Shown here: positions 1 to 10,750 of the stretch, in pieces
How positions within the stretch are numbered: the stretch's first letter is position 1
Layout: each line of letters opens with the position of its first letter
Assembly: GCA_008933995.1 (NCBI GenBank)
Contig: WARS01000071.1
Coordinates: forward strand, 2,377,047-2,441,046
Origin: Datnioides undecimradiatus
Lineage: Eukaryota > Chordata > Actinopteri > Lobotiformes > Datnioididae
DNA: 64,000 nt
Direction of reading: 5' to 3'
Position numbers and translations under genes: made by a program
The notes under the pieces: generated by a model
Seen by the model: the letters and a program-made list of their open reading frames with translations, nothing else
Told to the model about the DNA's origin: nothing
The model's database searches: none

Positions 1-193
1 AACCCCTGTCAGCACCACCGCCCGCCTCCCCTCCACCCACCCGCCCCCCGCTGCTCCTCTCTCTCTCTCTATCTGTCTGTCTCTCTCTCTCTGTCTGTCT
101 CTCTCTCTGTCAGTGAGTTGTTGTTAAGCTCAGCCACTAATCGCTCTGGTTGGGACTGTGGTTGACTGTGTTACCGCCGTCCTGCCCTCAAAT

Positions 194-242
<49 letters not shown>

Positions 243-381
243 GAATCACATACTATTCGCCTGCATATTCGTGTGTTGTCTCTCATTTGTGTGCAAACTT
301 AATTACACATGTGTCGTCCTGGGCTCACTTTCATGTTCCATGCATGTGTGTCAAGAGCATGTATCTGCGCATGTATGTACA

Positions 382-415
<34 letters not shown>

Positions 416-482
416 AAGTTTGCATGCGTGTGTGTCTTGAATGTGTGTATTCGTGTGTGTGTGTGTGAGAAGCTCCATTCTC
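1..482. repeat. Simple-repeat-rich upstream flank of sox18
   Basis: Pyrimidine-rich CT/CTGT sequence fills about 55-118. It is followed by a perfect (CA)n run at 197-238, a (TG)n run at 383-413 and shorter GT runs to about 470. A further (TG)n array lies at 540-572, inside the promoter-proximal region. Open frames through here consist of Cys-Val or His-Thr dipeptides produced by the dinucleotide arrays and are not genes. The tracts are polymorphic-type microsatellites and may affect spacing between distal and proximal sox18 promoter elements. Confidence 0.9.
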
Positions 483-493
483 AGTTGGGCAGA

Positions 494-501
494 AACAATG
501 G
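494..501 (+). promoter_or_regulatory. SOX-type binding word upstream of sox18
   Basis: The word AACAATGG fits the high-affinity consensus for SOX HMG boxes. It lies about 280 bases upstream of the TATA box of a SoxF gene. Autoregulation or cross-regulation by another SoxF factor is an inference from position only. An 8-base word can also occur by chance. Confidence 0.35.
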
Positions 502-536
502 AACCGCTCTGATTACATCTCCCTGTACAGGCGGAC

Positions 537-574
<38 letters not shown>

Positions 575-726
575 GCTTCAGGGGGGGAGGAAAGGGTGGC
601 GGTCGCAGAGGAGGAAAAAGGGGGAGGCGACGCTTGGACCTGCACTCCACCTCCTCCCCCACAGCTCTTTTGCTCTGTCTCCCACACACACACTCGTCCC
701 TTCCCCTCGCGCCCGCCTGGCGTCTC

Positions 727-782
727 ATTGGTTAAATCCCCAGCTATATATTTATGTGATTGGTCAGGGCGGGGTATATATA
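727..782 (+). promoter_or_regulatory. sox18: sox18 core promoter: inverted CCAAT boxes, GC box, TATA box
   Basis: Two ATTGG words (inverted CCAAT) lie at 727-731 and 759-763. A GGGCGGGG GC box is at 767-774 and an eight-base TATATATA box at 775-782. A second TATA-like stretch is at 745-753. The usual 25-30 base spacing puts the transcription start near 805-812, giving a leader of about 450 bases before the ATG at 1257. Order and spacing match a textbook TATA promoter, which is less common than CpG-island initiation for developmental regulators. No transcript data are available to fix the start. Confidence 0.65.
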
Positions 783-1075
783 CTCAGCGTGGGTCGGTTA
801 AATCTGGCCACAAGTTTCAAAACTTTCAAACAGGGCAGACAGACAGAGACAGTGAGTCGGACGGCCTGAGTGACGGAGGGGAATCGAGCTCTGGACAAAC
901 CGCTGCACCACACACTCCAAACAAGAACTGTTGTCCTCCGAGAAAAAAAGAAAAGGAGCGAGGAAAAGAAAGAAGGCAGAGTCATCGTGGATCGCTTTCA
1001 GGGGGAATATCCTGCACCACAACTTGTTTGTTTTCTCTTTCTTTCTCGTCCTCCTCCTCCTCCTCTCAGATCTCG

Positions 1076-1228
1076 ATGCTTTGCTTTGGGATTTGTGCTC
1101 CGAATCCGTCAAATTCCCCTCTCGGCCTCTCCGTTTGTCATCCGCAACACTCTGAGTTACAAATCTTTTCCAGAACTTTGCAGCCCATCAGACTGAGACA
1201 GACGTTTGCAGGTTTTCACTCGGACTAA
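1076..1228 (+). other. Upstream ORF (50 codons) in the sox18 leader
   Basis: The only ATG I found between the predicted transcription start and the sox18 start codon is at 1076. It opens a 50-codon frame that stops with TAA at 1226-1228, 28 bases before the main ATG and in another frame. If the leader begins near 805, scanning ribosomes would meet this uORF first, so it could dampen sox18 translation. The predicted peptide resembles nothing I know. Its context (tctcgATGc) is weak, so leaky scanning is likely. Confidence 0.45.
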
Positions 1229-1256
1229 AAAGCTGAATCCCAGCACCGGCTCTGGA

Positions 1257-4200
1257 ATGAATTTAACCGAGCCCAGCTTGTCTAGAGAGACTCTTCTGCA
1301 TGCCACCCGGGCGTCCCTCGGGGGCCCCTGGGCATCCAGGACCCCGAGCCCCGCGTCTGATTCTGACATGGGCTTTGAGCAGAACCTCTCCGGTGACTGC
1401 AGCTCTCCTGACGGCCTTGGAACCGGGAACATGAGGAGATCAGAGGCGAGGATTTCTCTCACGCCCAGCTCAGGGGGACAGAGTCCGGACCTGGCCCAGG
1501 CAGGGGGAGTGTCGGCAGGCGATGGGAAGGCGGCGGGGGGCGAGCAGAGGATCCGCAGGCCCATGAATGCCTTCATGGTCTGGGCTAAAGACGAGAGGAA
1601 GCGTCTGGCTCTGCAGAACCCAGACCTGCACAACGCCGTGCTCAGCAAGATGCTCGGTAAGACACGGGACAGAAAGTGTTTGTGGGGCGGGAGAAAACTT
1701 TCCAGTGGACCCAGAAACATGAAATCCAGTAACTGTGGCAGGACATTTAAAGGTTTATCACAAAATAAAAATACTTTTGAATCCACTGAAACCCACTTTC
1801 ATAAAAGCATCTCCAGGCTTCGATGATCTGTGACTCTAAGTCTGCGAGCTGAGGTGATTTTAAGACGACTTGGGGGACAAACAGACCTTTCATTTGTCCA
1901 AACCAACATGCAGAACTTTTATGAAAGGTTTGTGATTGTCACCAAACGTCTGAGAAGGTTTTCTTAATCGGGTGGGGTCTGCTGCACTGGTCTGACACTG
2001 GATCAGTGCTAATACCACTAATATTAACCCGCACACATTCATATGTAAACAAATATGCATTTCACAGCCTTTACTTGACGAAGCTGTCAGAAATAATCCG
2101 TCGTGATCATCATTAAACGTGATGAAACTGATTTTATTTACATGTGCTGCGTGTACGTCTGTCATCACGCCCTTGTTTGTGCCCTTTTATGGACGCAGCC
2201 TGAGGCGTTTGAAGTTTTAACAGCTTCACTCCGAAGCAGTAAAATGACATTTGTAAGAAATTACGATTGGCTGCAGGACAACCTTCACATGTTCGACGTT
2301 TGGCTGTTGATCTACAGTAACTTGCAGCGAGAGGCGCGTATCGTATTTCAGTTCAGGGGGATGACATCGCAGCGAGCATCAAACTAACGCTGGAGAGGAG
2401 GAAAGTGTGCGGAGTCTCCGCTGTGAGCGTCAGTAGAAACCTGCCGAGCCGCTCCTGCAGCACCGCGCACATCGCTGCCGTCCGTCATGAGCTCGTTATG
2501 TGTCAGGCCCACTGTGACCAACATGAATCCAAAGAGACCATAAACGCAACGCTACAAACTTCTTCACAACCAGATTTATTTTTATTTCAATCTTTGTTCA
2601 ATTTTGCTTTAATGGTTTGTTATTTGAGAAAACTGTGTCAAAGGCTTTTGGTTAATTGATTTAATTGAGTTAATAGATTTAAATTCTCAACTCAACAGGT
2701 GTTAATTTACTTTTTATTTAATATTTGTGCCCTGAAACTTAAATTTGTCATGTTGACGTTAGAAAAGCTCACATACTGTCTTGTTTTTCTTTCATTTTAA
2801 AAAGCAAAATGCTGTTTTTACTATTATTCTGCTTCGGTTTCACGTCTCTCTTCTCGGTTTGGTCAAAGTCTTCTTCTTTTAAACCATAAAGCTTCTGTAA
2901 TTTAACATGTTTCTCAGAGTCGAGGCTGCAACAAAACGTAAACTCATCAGTCAGGTTGCTGCGATTCCCTGCAGTTTATGTGTCTGAGCTCTTTTAGACA
3001 ACAAGACGACTTTCAGGACTGAATATTCAGCTGCGTGGACCGTCTGAATTATGAGCAGTGTTGATGACCTTGCTCTGAAGGACACGCAGACATGTGGAGA
3101 CATGTTTCCTAACTGTTTAAGGCGTTACAGAAACAGGCGCCGTCTTTAAAATCTGCATTTCGGCTGCTCACGTGTGATGGTGCAACATCGCTTGAGCTGT
3201 TTGTGGCTTCGGTTTAGACGCAGCTATGATCACAGATGTCACTGGTTTAGCTGCGGTTCAATGTGTCTGGTTTACCAAGAAAGCATCTTCAATCCGACAC
3301 TGATATCACAATTCCTCCTTTAATTTATGCAAAATATTTCACTGTTTAATCAGAGTTTGCATGAAAAATGTAGTAACTGATGGTAAAAATATTTGATATT
3401 TGCAGCACCAGCACCTACCGCCTGAGTGTGTTTTTAAGTGTTTAGTAAATCTGACCTTTTCTCATCTTCCAGGTCAGTCTTGGAAGGCCTTGAGTGCTAC
3501 AGACAAACGACCGTTCGTGGAGGAAGCAGAGCGTCTCCGTGTCCAGCACCTCCAGGATCACCCGAACTACAAGTACAGGCCTCGCCGCAAAAAGACCACC
3601 AAGAAACTCAAGAGGGTGGAACCGGGGCTTCTGCTTCACAGCTTAGCCCAGGGTGGGGCGTCGGGCCTTGGATTAGGACCTGGTGTCAGCCCCCTGGGTG
3701 CAGAAGGTATCTCTGGAGGTTCTGCTTATGGACATCCAAGCACCCACCCAACTCATCACCATCACTCTCACCACCTGCTGCCATCTCTTGGGCACTTCAG
3801 GGACCTCCAGGCACCAGGACACCCAGAGATGGAGAGCTACGGCCTTCCCACTCCGGAGATGTCCCCCCTGGATATTCTGGAAGAGGGAGCTGGGGAATCT
3901 GTGTTTTTCCCCCAACATATGCAAGAGGAGGCAGGGATGGGAGGTTGGAGTGGCTACCACCACCATCACCTTCACCACCACAACCAGCATTACAGCCATA
4001 ATTACAACAACCACGGTCAACACAGCTCGATACACAGTGCAGCAGCATACGGTCAGAGTTCAGGAATGAGTGTTGGTCCCAGTTTGAGCACCAGTATGAC
4101 CTCCAGTTTGAGTCCAGGCAGAAGTTCCAGAGTTGATTCAAGAATGAGCTCCGTCGAGCCAAACATGACCTCGAGCATGAGCTCCGTCACTTCAGTTTTG

Positions 4201-4893
4201 GCGAGCTCTGTCAACTCCAGGTTAAATCCTGCACACGCCTCCGGTCACCACATCGCTTTGAGGAGTCCCGTAAAGTGTCCAGCAGCTCTGTCGGACTCCT
4301 CCTCTCCCGTCTCCTACTCCCAGACCTCCATCAGCCTCCCCGAGCCGATAAAATCCCACCAAACGCCACATCAAGCCACAGCTCCTGTTGGCTACTTCGG
4401 CCAAATGTACGGGAGCAGCGCCCCGAACGCTGCATACTACATGCCCTCACATCTGGGCCAGCTCTCACCTCCTCCTGAAACGTCTCCTTCTTCCTGCTCG
4501 TCCTCCTCCATCGTCCAGCCAACCTTCCCTCCCTCTTTGCACTTAGATCACTCAAACCCAGAGTCCTCTAGCCATTTAGGGTCTTCATCTTCTGCTGAGT
4601 TTTGGTCCGAGGTGGACAGGCATGAATTTGACCAGTATGTAAATGTCGGGAGGAATCGAGAGGAGGCCTACGGACGTGGTGGGAGCTGTGGGAGCGGTCT
4701 GAAAGTCCTGAGTGGGCGCAGCGGCGGTGGTGTCGGTAGTAGCATGAATAGCAGTGTTAGCAGTATTGTCAACAGGGATGTCGGTAGCATTTTGAATAGT
4801 GCTGGTGGGTGCGATGAAGGCAGCAGCCCTCTTATATCTGCTCTCTCTGATGCCAGCAGTGCCGTCTATTACAGCGCCTGTATCACTGGATAA
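1257..4893 (+). CDS. sox18: sox18, SoxF-group HMG-box transcription factor; join(1257..1656, 3473..4893)
   Basis: Two exons give 606 residues. Exon 1 ends G|GTAAGA after base 1656. The acceptor CTTCCAG ends at 3472, so the phase-1 intron splits a Gly codon inside the HMG box, as expected for SoxF genes. The HMG box spans about 98-174 ([19 protein letters not shown] at its start, [10 protein letters not shown] at its end). Later come a [11 protein letters not shown] block (257-267), His-rich tracts (221-234, 296-321), a Ser-rich tract (about 330-415), the EFDQY motif (518-522; the beta-catenin-binding type known from SOX17) and the C-terminal block 584-606 ending YYSACITG. That ending matches SOX18 rather than SOX7 or SOX17. 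In other vertebrates SOX18 is a nuclear activator of endothelial, lymphatic and arteriovenous programmes. The protein is much longer than human SOX18 (384 residues, from memory), because of the His/Ser-rich insertions. The start at 1257 is the first in-frame ATG; the frame opens farther upstream only from non-ATG codons. Confidence 0.95.
1657..3472 (+). other. sox18: sox18 intron 1
   Basis: This 1816-base intron begins GTAAGA and ends in a pyrimidine-rich acceptor, CTTCCAG. Reading runs into the intron from exon 1 and into exon 2 from the intron, but no coding similarity was seen inside. It is AT-rich toward its 3' half. No repeat family was recognised. Confidence 0.9.
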
Positions 4894-6746
4894 ATACGCT
4901 CATCTCTCATGTGTACCTCCTTGCACACTGCACAGTTTGGTTTGGTTCATTTGAACAAGCTGTGACAGGGAGGAAGTATTAGTTTTGGCTCATACTCACA
5001 GTCATTTTTGCGTCTTGTGCTTATGTGTCAAGCTTTCTCTAAGATGCTAAAAAGAAAGATGCCGATGAGCGGTTTCATTTTACAAACGCGAACCGGAGCC
5101 AGAGCTGAACGGAGCCAAAACCCACAGTTTTTCACAAATGCGCTAACTTGAAACAAAAGCAAGAACTCATGTCAAATTAAATAAACATATAACCCCTAAT
5201 TGCTTATTTTAAGATGAATTAATGCATTCCTGAACGTGATCTGGGCCCTCGAGAGCTACAGGCTGGTGTGGCTAGTTTAAATTTGGGAAGTTAGGTATGC
5301 TAACTCGCTTGTTTGCAGGTTTTGTGGGTGTGCATTGGATTACTAGCTCTTTTCCAGCGAGTCTTGGCTTTTGCAGTGCAGCTGCAAAATCAGCTACTGT
5401 CGAACACTTTGCTAGCATAGCAGATGATATTAGCTTATGGTGTTAGCTAACTTTAGGAGCGTTTCTGTTGCATCAGTCTGAGCTTGATGCACTTTATCAG
5501 TGTGTTTTCTGTTGGTCCAAATGAAAAGTGCCAAGTTTCTCAAAGTCAGGAGCAAAAAAGTTTTGAATATCTTTGTTTTTTAATTATCGATTAATGGTGC
5601 TAGGTCTCCATTTTTAGCATGTGCAGTGCTAATAAACCAGGAGGCTACATTGTGTGAAGGTTTCAGGGATGCAGGGCTTCACCAAGTGCTTCTCCTCAGT
5701 AAAGTGGCCTTTGAGCAAGACACAAAACCCCTCTGTTGTAACCCCTCCGGTGACAAACAGTTCATGCTACGGTAAATTATCTCTTTAATTGCACTGTGTG
5801 GACTCTCGGAAAAACCCACACCAGCGACAAATCTGAATTTCAAGATCATCTCATATAATCTTTGACATTTCATCTCAGGACCAGTTAAATATTCATCTCA
5901 ATGAAGCGAATAGAGTTTAGATCGACGCGTGAAGGACAACGGTGGACAAAGTCTGGAGATGGACAGAGAGAAAGAGAGAGACTCGACGGGAGAGACTTGA
6001 TCCAGCCTCCACATATCTCTTAGTGGAGATGTCGGGAAAGCCTTGGCCACAGACCCAGAGCTGACCGCCGATGTCGCCCACAAACTATCAGGATGTTTTA
6101 CAAGCCGGGTTGGGTTCTCTCTGACCGTGATACATGCCGTTCCCTCTCTCAGACTCGGTCCGTGACAGGGCCTCATGTCAACGTCCATGCCAAAATCTGC
6201 AAAGTTTGAAGCTGCTTTGCTTCTTGGCAAACGCAGATACGCTGATGATTCAAAGAGATTCTTCTTTAACCAATAAGCCGCTCTGGTATAACAAGCATAT
6301 CACTTGTTTAAACAAAATGTTCTCTTTCAAAGTTAAAGAGTTTAATTTAGTCCTACAAATAACAGAAGATTGGGTTGTATGAGTCTGGAAGATCCTGAGA
6401 AGGTTGAACAGTTGAATCCTAGATATCGGTGAGGAGTTTGACGTCCCTAATTATAAACTGCTCCATTGTTATTCTCATAAAATCGTTGCGGGATGATGGT
6501 TCATGTGCTAGACCTTGTGATTTTTTTGTCTGATGTAGCCGTTTACTGTATATAAAGATGCTTATGCCTCTTGGCGGTATGTGAAGGAGAAACTGAGACT
6601 ATGAAATGTTCTCTTTGCACTGGGTTCGATGTCTTAGCTGTATAGAAGGAACACTACTTATCAGAAGAGGTCAAATGTCCATAATTTTAAATATGTTTTT
6701 GTACAGAAAGGGTTGTGTTTATTGTGTTTCATAGACTTTAACTTTC
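4894..6746 (+). other. sox18: sox18 3' UTR and downstream, with candidate poly(A) signals
   Basis: AATAAA hexamers lie at 5180-5185 and 5631-5636, and farther on at 7112-7117 and 8375-8380. The last is followed by a GT-rich stretch. Which one ends the transcript cannot be told from sequence. The segment is AT-rich without a coding frame. Bases 5680-5730 ('cctttgagcaagacac') resemble the tail of a common fish dispersed repeat, so at least part of the stretch is mobile-element debris. Confidence 0.45.
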
Positions 6747-7308
6747 TTAAATGTTAAGTTTGACATTTTAAGTTAATATTCTCATTTGTTTACTTGCTGA
6801 GAGTTAGAGGAGAAGACTGAAACCACTCCTGTGTCTGCTTCTTCAGCTGGGGGCCCGGAGGCGGTTAGCGTAGCTTAGCATAAAGGCAGGAGCCAGGTGG
6901 GAACAGCTAGCCCTGCCTGTTTTTTAGGAGTTAAAGTCAGTGAACCAGCATCTCCTACACTTACAGTGACATGCTGTATCTCATTTGCTTAACACAAACA
7001 GTAATTTGTGTTTTAGACGGAGGTGTGTTGCGCAGTTACTGCTGCAATTACTACCGCCAACTCCCAGCAAAGCCACAAACTGTTGGTTTTACCTTTCTGT
7101 TTATGTACTGAAATAAATAATCAATTTAAACGTGTTAATTAGTGAAATTTAGCTGTGATTGTAGGTAAACTGTTGAGCTAGGTTAAGCTAATCGCCTCAC
7201 AGCTCCAGCTACAAACCTGTACCACAGATGTAATAATGATAATCTCACCTCACTCCTGGCAAGAAAGTAAATATGCATATTTCCGAAAATGTTGAACTGC
7301 TCCTTTAA
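6747..7308. mobile_element. Non-autonomous TIR element with TTAA at both ends
   Basis: The two ends are imperfect inverted repeats of roughly 110 bases. The left end reads ttaa..gtttgacattttaag..tacttgctgagagttaga. The reverse complement of the right end reads ttaaaggagcagttcaacattttcgg..actttcttgcc. TTAA closes both sides (6747-6750 and 7305-7308), as expected for a piggyBac-type target duplication. No transposase frame is present. The inner part carries GCTAA/TTAGC words and 'ggcggttagcgtagcttagcataaaggcaggag' type sequence, which I recall from a very abundant percomorph repeat. The family name is uncertain. Confidence 0.6.
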
Positions 7309-8380
7309 AGACTATTTGAATATAAAAGTATGGGAGCAGTGGGTTTCCACTGGTCTTTTCTGTCTTTCGTGTATTTCGAACTTGCCTTTAAAAGGACGTC
7401 TACAGTCGTGCAGATCTCTTGTGGATCTCTGTGGGTCTTTAATGGGGTTCATTAGGGTTACGTGTCACACTTTGCTCGACCCCCGTGACACCAGCAAACA
7501 GGAACCTCTGCCTCCCCCGGTGTTATTTACCCCAATGGCTGGAAATTAAAATGAGAACTTGTGGTTCTGTTTGTGCCGAGAAAATGAAAAATCAACAGTT
7601 GCAGCCACTGCAGAGCTCTGCCCGTAACGTGTTTATGTTGCATTTACCCTGCAACATTTCTGTATACAGTGGGAGTTAAAAAACAGAAGTCTCTCTTCAA
7701 GGTTTCACCCCGCATCTGTTCCGCATTAGTCCAACAGACAATACTTTTTTTTTTGTACATGAAACAGTAGAACAAAATCGAGTATCTCGTACAGTGAAAC
7801 CAGTTATATTTACCACACCGTTCCTTGTGGCCGCCGTTGGTTGAAAACAGAGCAACAGTAGATTTTTCCTAACATTTCCTCTGGAGGGACGGAGCCACAG
7901 AGAAGCGGCAGTTCAAGCAAAGTATTAAAAAAAAAAAAAAATACTTCTGCATCTGCATTTGACATTCTTTTCTGTTGACACCAAACAGAGTCTTGTTTCC
8001 ATTTTAATTTACTGTGACACACAAAGAAGATCAGAGGGACAGGCGTTTTTTGGAGTCGTGCAATAACTCTGGGGCTTTTGGTAATAATTATCTGAAGAAA
8101 TAAAAAAAAAAAGAAAACGAAACACCCAAGATTTTGGGATTAAAACAAAGGACGTTTTCTCAGCAGTCATATAACGACAAATTAAAACCAGGATTTTCCC
8201 AGAAGTGTCACTGTGACGCTTCTAAATCTGTCTGACAGGGACTGTTATTATATTTTCTGTAGTAAATGGTTTTGTTTGTGTTTATATTTGAAAAATGTCA
8301 GTTGGCTGTAAAAAAAAAAAAAAAAAAAAAATTTAAAAAATGGATCTGTTCTGTTTTATAAAATAATTTTACAAAATAAA

Positions 8381-9284
8381 CACTCTTAAAGCTGCACTGT
8401 GGTCTGTGAGTCTCTGAATCAACCACAACAATGTCTGCGTCGCTGACTCACAGCGACTCTCAGCCCTGCACGTTCACACCTGAGGACACCAAAATGCGTT
8501 TATCAGGCGAGAGCAACTGATGAAACACAGGTTCTGTGTAGATTTGTGCCACAATGTCCTGACTGGGGTACAGTCTACATTATGAAAAATATGCTTTGGG
8601 GAAGCAAAAACACATTTTTTTGTATTTTAAAGATTAGAAACATAAACTAATTTCATCACTTTTGAAAAAATGTAATTGAAAACACAAGAAAACCTGCAGC
8701 AGTCGTCGTGGTATGAGCCCGTATCTGGATATGGATGATATCTTTTCTCTGCAACGTGTGAATGTCAAACTACTTCCTGTTTGTGGTCGCGGCTCCTTCC
8801 TGTGATCCTGCACTGAAGGTGGTCCACGTTCAACAACTTTAGTGGAGGTGTCAGAACCAAAACCAACTCAGACTGACTCCTTCCAGACGAGTGCATAACG
8901 TGGGGCACAAGTCGTTTGTTGTATTTCCACTGCATGTGACTCTACAGCAGTAGGACCTGGTTTCTCAGGTCCTACTAACTCAGAGAGCTTAGGCCTGCAC
9001 CCTCACGACCTCGTCACGTTGAGTACCCGTATACGGGGCCAGATCCGGCCTTTGGACCACGAGCGACCGTGCAAACGCCGAGCTGCAATCGGCCTGACTC
9101 AGCTGGGCAACACAGCAAATACCACGGAGGTCCGGCCTTGGACTCAGGAGCTGCAGAGGTCACTGAATGGTTCTGGAGTAATTCATCTAATAACTCCTAA
9201 TAATCTCAACCAAAGACGGCCAAGGTCATTTCAAAGTAGCCTTCCTCAACATGCAGTGTTTGAAACTGGAGCTTTAAACGATCA
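8381..9284. other. Intergenic; short perfect hairpin and palindrome
   Basis: No gene was seen. A hairpin at 8949-8976 has an 11-bp perfect stem (AGTAGGACCTG / CAGGTCCTACT) and a 6-base loop. A 12-bp palindrome, CCCGTATACGGG, lies at 9026-9037. The surrounding text ('ttgtatttccactgcatgtgac') looks like debris of a dispersed fish repeat. A function for the hairpin is not supported. Confidence 0.5.
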
Positions 9285-9640
9285 TTTCGGTTGGTTTAGG
9301 TTCAGGCACCAAACCTACCGGGTTAGGTTTCGGTAGGGGTCAGGGTTCGGGTTACGCTGGTTATGTAACTTTCGTACGTAGGGTGAAATAAGTCAATGTG
9401 GACTTTTGGTGTTACACAGGAGTAAAACGTTTGACCCATCCAGTCACCCCAGATTTACCCCCTCTTGCTTCTATACCTCCTTTCATTGGCTCTAACCTGA
9501 AAAACGCCATTTTCTTTGCTTTCTGGTGCTGTGCGATGCATTTGAAACGTCATTTTGCGTCCCACGTTGACTCAGTCCGACATTACAGCATTGTTCAATT
9601 TGCTTTGCACGAGCCAGTTTGCAAAGATCTGTTATAACAT
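9285..9640. repeat. Dispersed fish repeat fragment (ggttaggttt-type)
   Basis: The stretch with 'ttaggttcaggcaccaaa', 'gggttaggtttcgg' and 'gtaactttcgtacgtagggt' resembles, from memory, a repeat common in percomorph genomes. No terminal repeats or coding frame could be fixed, so the edges are approximate. Confidence 0.35.
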
Positions 9641-9754
9641 CAGCTCTTGACGTGAAAAACTCTTCATATAAGTTGAGTTTTTCTCACAAAACACTGATCG
9701 CTCCAAACTGACAGATGCACTTAATGACGCTGCAAGTTTTATTAAAGCATCCTC

Positions 9755-10060
9755 CAGATCAAACACAGCGATCGCAGCGTTTGGAGTCGTGCCGCTCAAC
9801 GACCGGCGCGGGAGCTGTGAAGGCTCCGTCGTCATGTCTGAGCAGCTCGGGGTGGGAACAGGAGAAAACAGACATGAAGACAATCACCTCAGTGTTTGCG
9901 CGGCGCCGCGATCCTCTGCGATCTGCTCTGATTCTGTCCTCCCCGGGTTCGGATCCGACGCTAAACGAGTTTGGCTCGGCGGGAAAGTCTCCCCGCTGCA
10001 CCCGCGCCCCCACCGACAAACCGCTGACAGACTCGAAAGAAAACATTTGGAACAAGGAAA
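9755..10060. promoter_or_regulatory. CpG-rich patch downstream of sox18
   Basis: CpG density rises sharply, with words such as gcgatcgcagcg, gaccggcgcggg and gcggcgccgcgatc. Flanking DNA is CpG-poor. A 227-codon frame overlaps it but becomes low-complexity and matches no family I know. It could be an unmethylated regulatory island or an unrecognised first exon. Confidence 0.35.
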
Positions 10061-10129
10061 AACTGTTCTCTCTGTTTTCGTCTTTGTGTCAGTTTTTGGT
10101 CTCGTTTTGCTCCCTCGCAGCCCCCCGCT

Positions 10130-10750
10130 CGCTGCAGTTTTCTTCTCTTTCCCACAGCTTCCATCCAAGTCCAGCGCCGTAATGCTGCAAGGCTCTGCGT
10201 CTCTTCCTGCCACCTTTCTGTTAATCACCCCGTCCTCCTTTCTTTCCTCCCTCTGTGCTCTCATCTCACCTCTTTCCTTCACTTCTTATCCCTTTCTCTT
10301 GTCTTCTCACCTTCTTCTCTCCATCATTATGATTCATTTACCTGTTTTTGCTCCTTTAACGTCATCTTTCTCTCTCCCTCTAACTAAATTAAAGCCTCCG
10401 TCTTTGTTCCCACACCGTTTTTCTGCACACGCTGTTCTTTCTGAGCTCATTCACCCCTTTTTAACATCATAATCCCTCGTGTCCTTCCTCCCTTTCCTCA
10501 CTTCATTCCCATTTTCTTTTCATCATCTAGTGAATCCGGTTTGTATCCCTCTCACATTTTGCTCACCCGTCCTCCTCTTCCATGCAGCCGTCTCTCTTTT
10601 CTACCCTTTTTCACATAATTTCACCTCACTCCCTCCCTTTTGTTCTTCCCATTGACCTCTTTTCTGTTCCTATCTCGTCTTATCTCTTCCTCACCTGCTT
10701 CTTTTTCACCTCATTTACACTTTTCTCCTTTATCTTCTAATCCAACCTGT
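10130..10750. repeat. Pyrimidine-rich low-complexity tract (about 600 bases)
   Basis: The plus strand is dominated by C and T (ctttcctccctctgtgctct and similar) with few purines. The strand asymmetry persists for about 600 bases without a fixed period. Downstream to 11190 no gene or repeat family was recognised. Confidence 0.7.

Noticed and set aside
158..1228. 356-codon open frame across the sox18 upstream region
   Set aside because: Most of it is His-Thr and Cys-Val dipeptides from CA and GT arrays, and it crosses the TATA box. Only its last 50 codons matter, as a uORF.
1206..1256. In-frame extension of Sox18 upstream of 1257
   Set aside because: The extension opens with TTG, not ATG. The first in-frame ATG is 1257, with sensible coding sequence after it.
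3400..3472. Coding continuation upstream of sox18 exon 2
   Set aside because: The frame is open, but a clear acceptor at 3471-3472 joins exactly to the HMG box, and the upstream residues do not fit the family.
9789..10472. 227-codon open frame
   Set aside because: It is low-complexity in its second half (CT-rich DNA), has no recognisable domain and lacks splice or promoter context.
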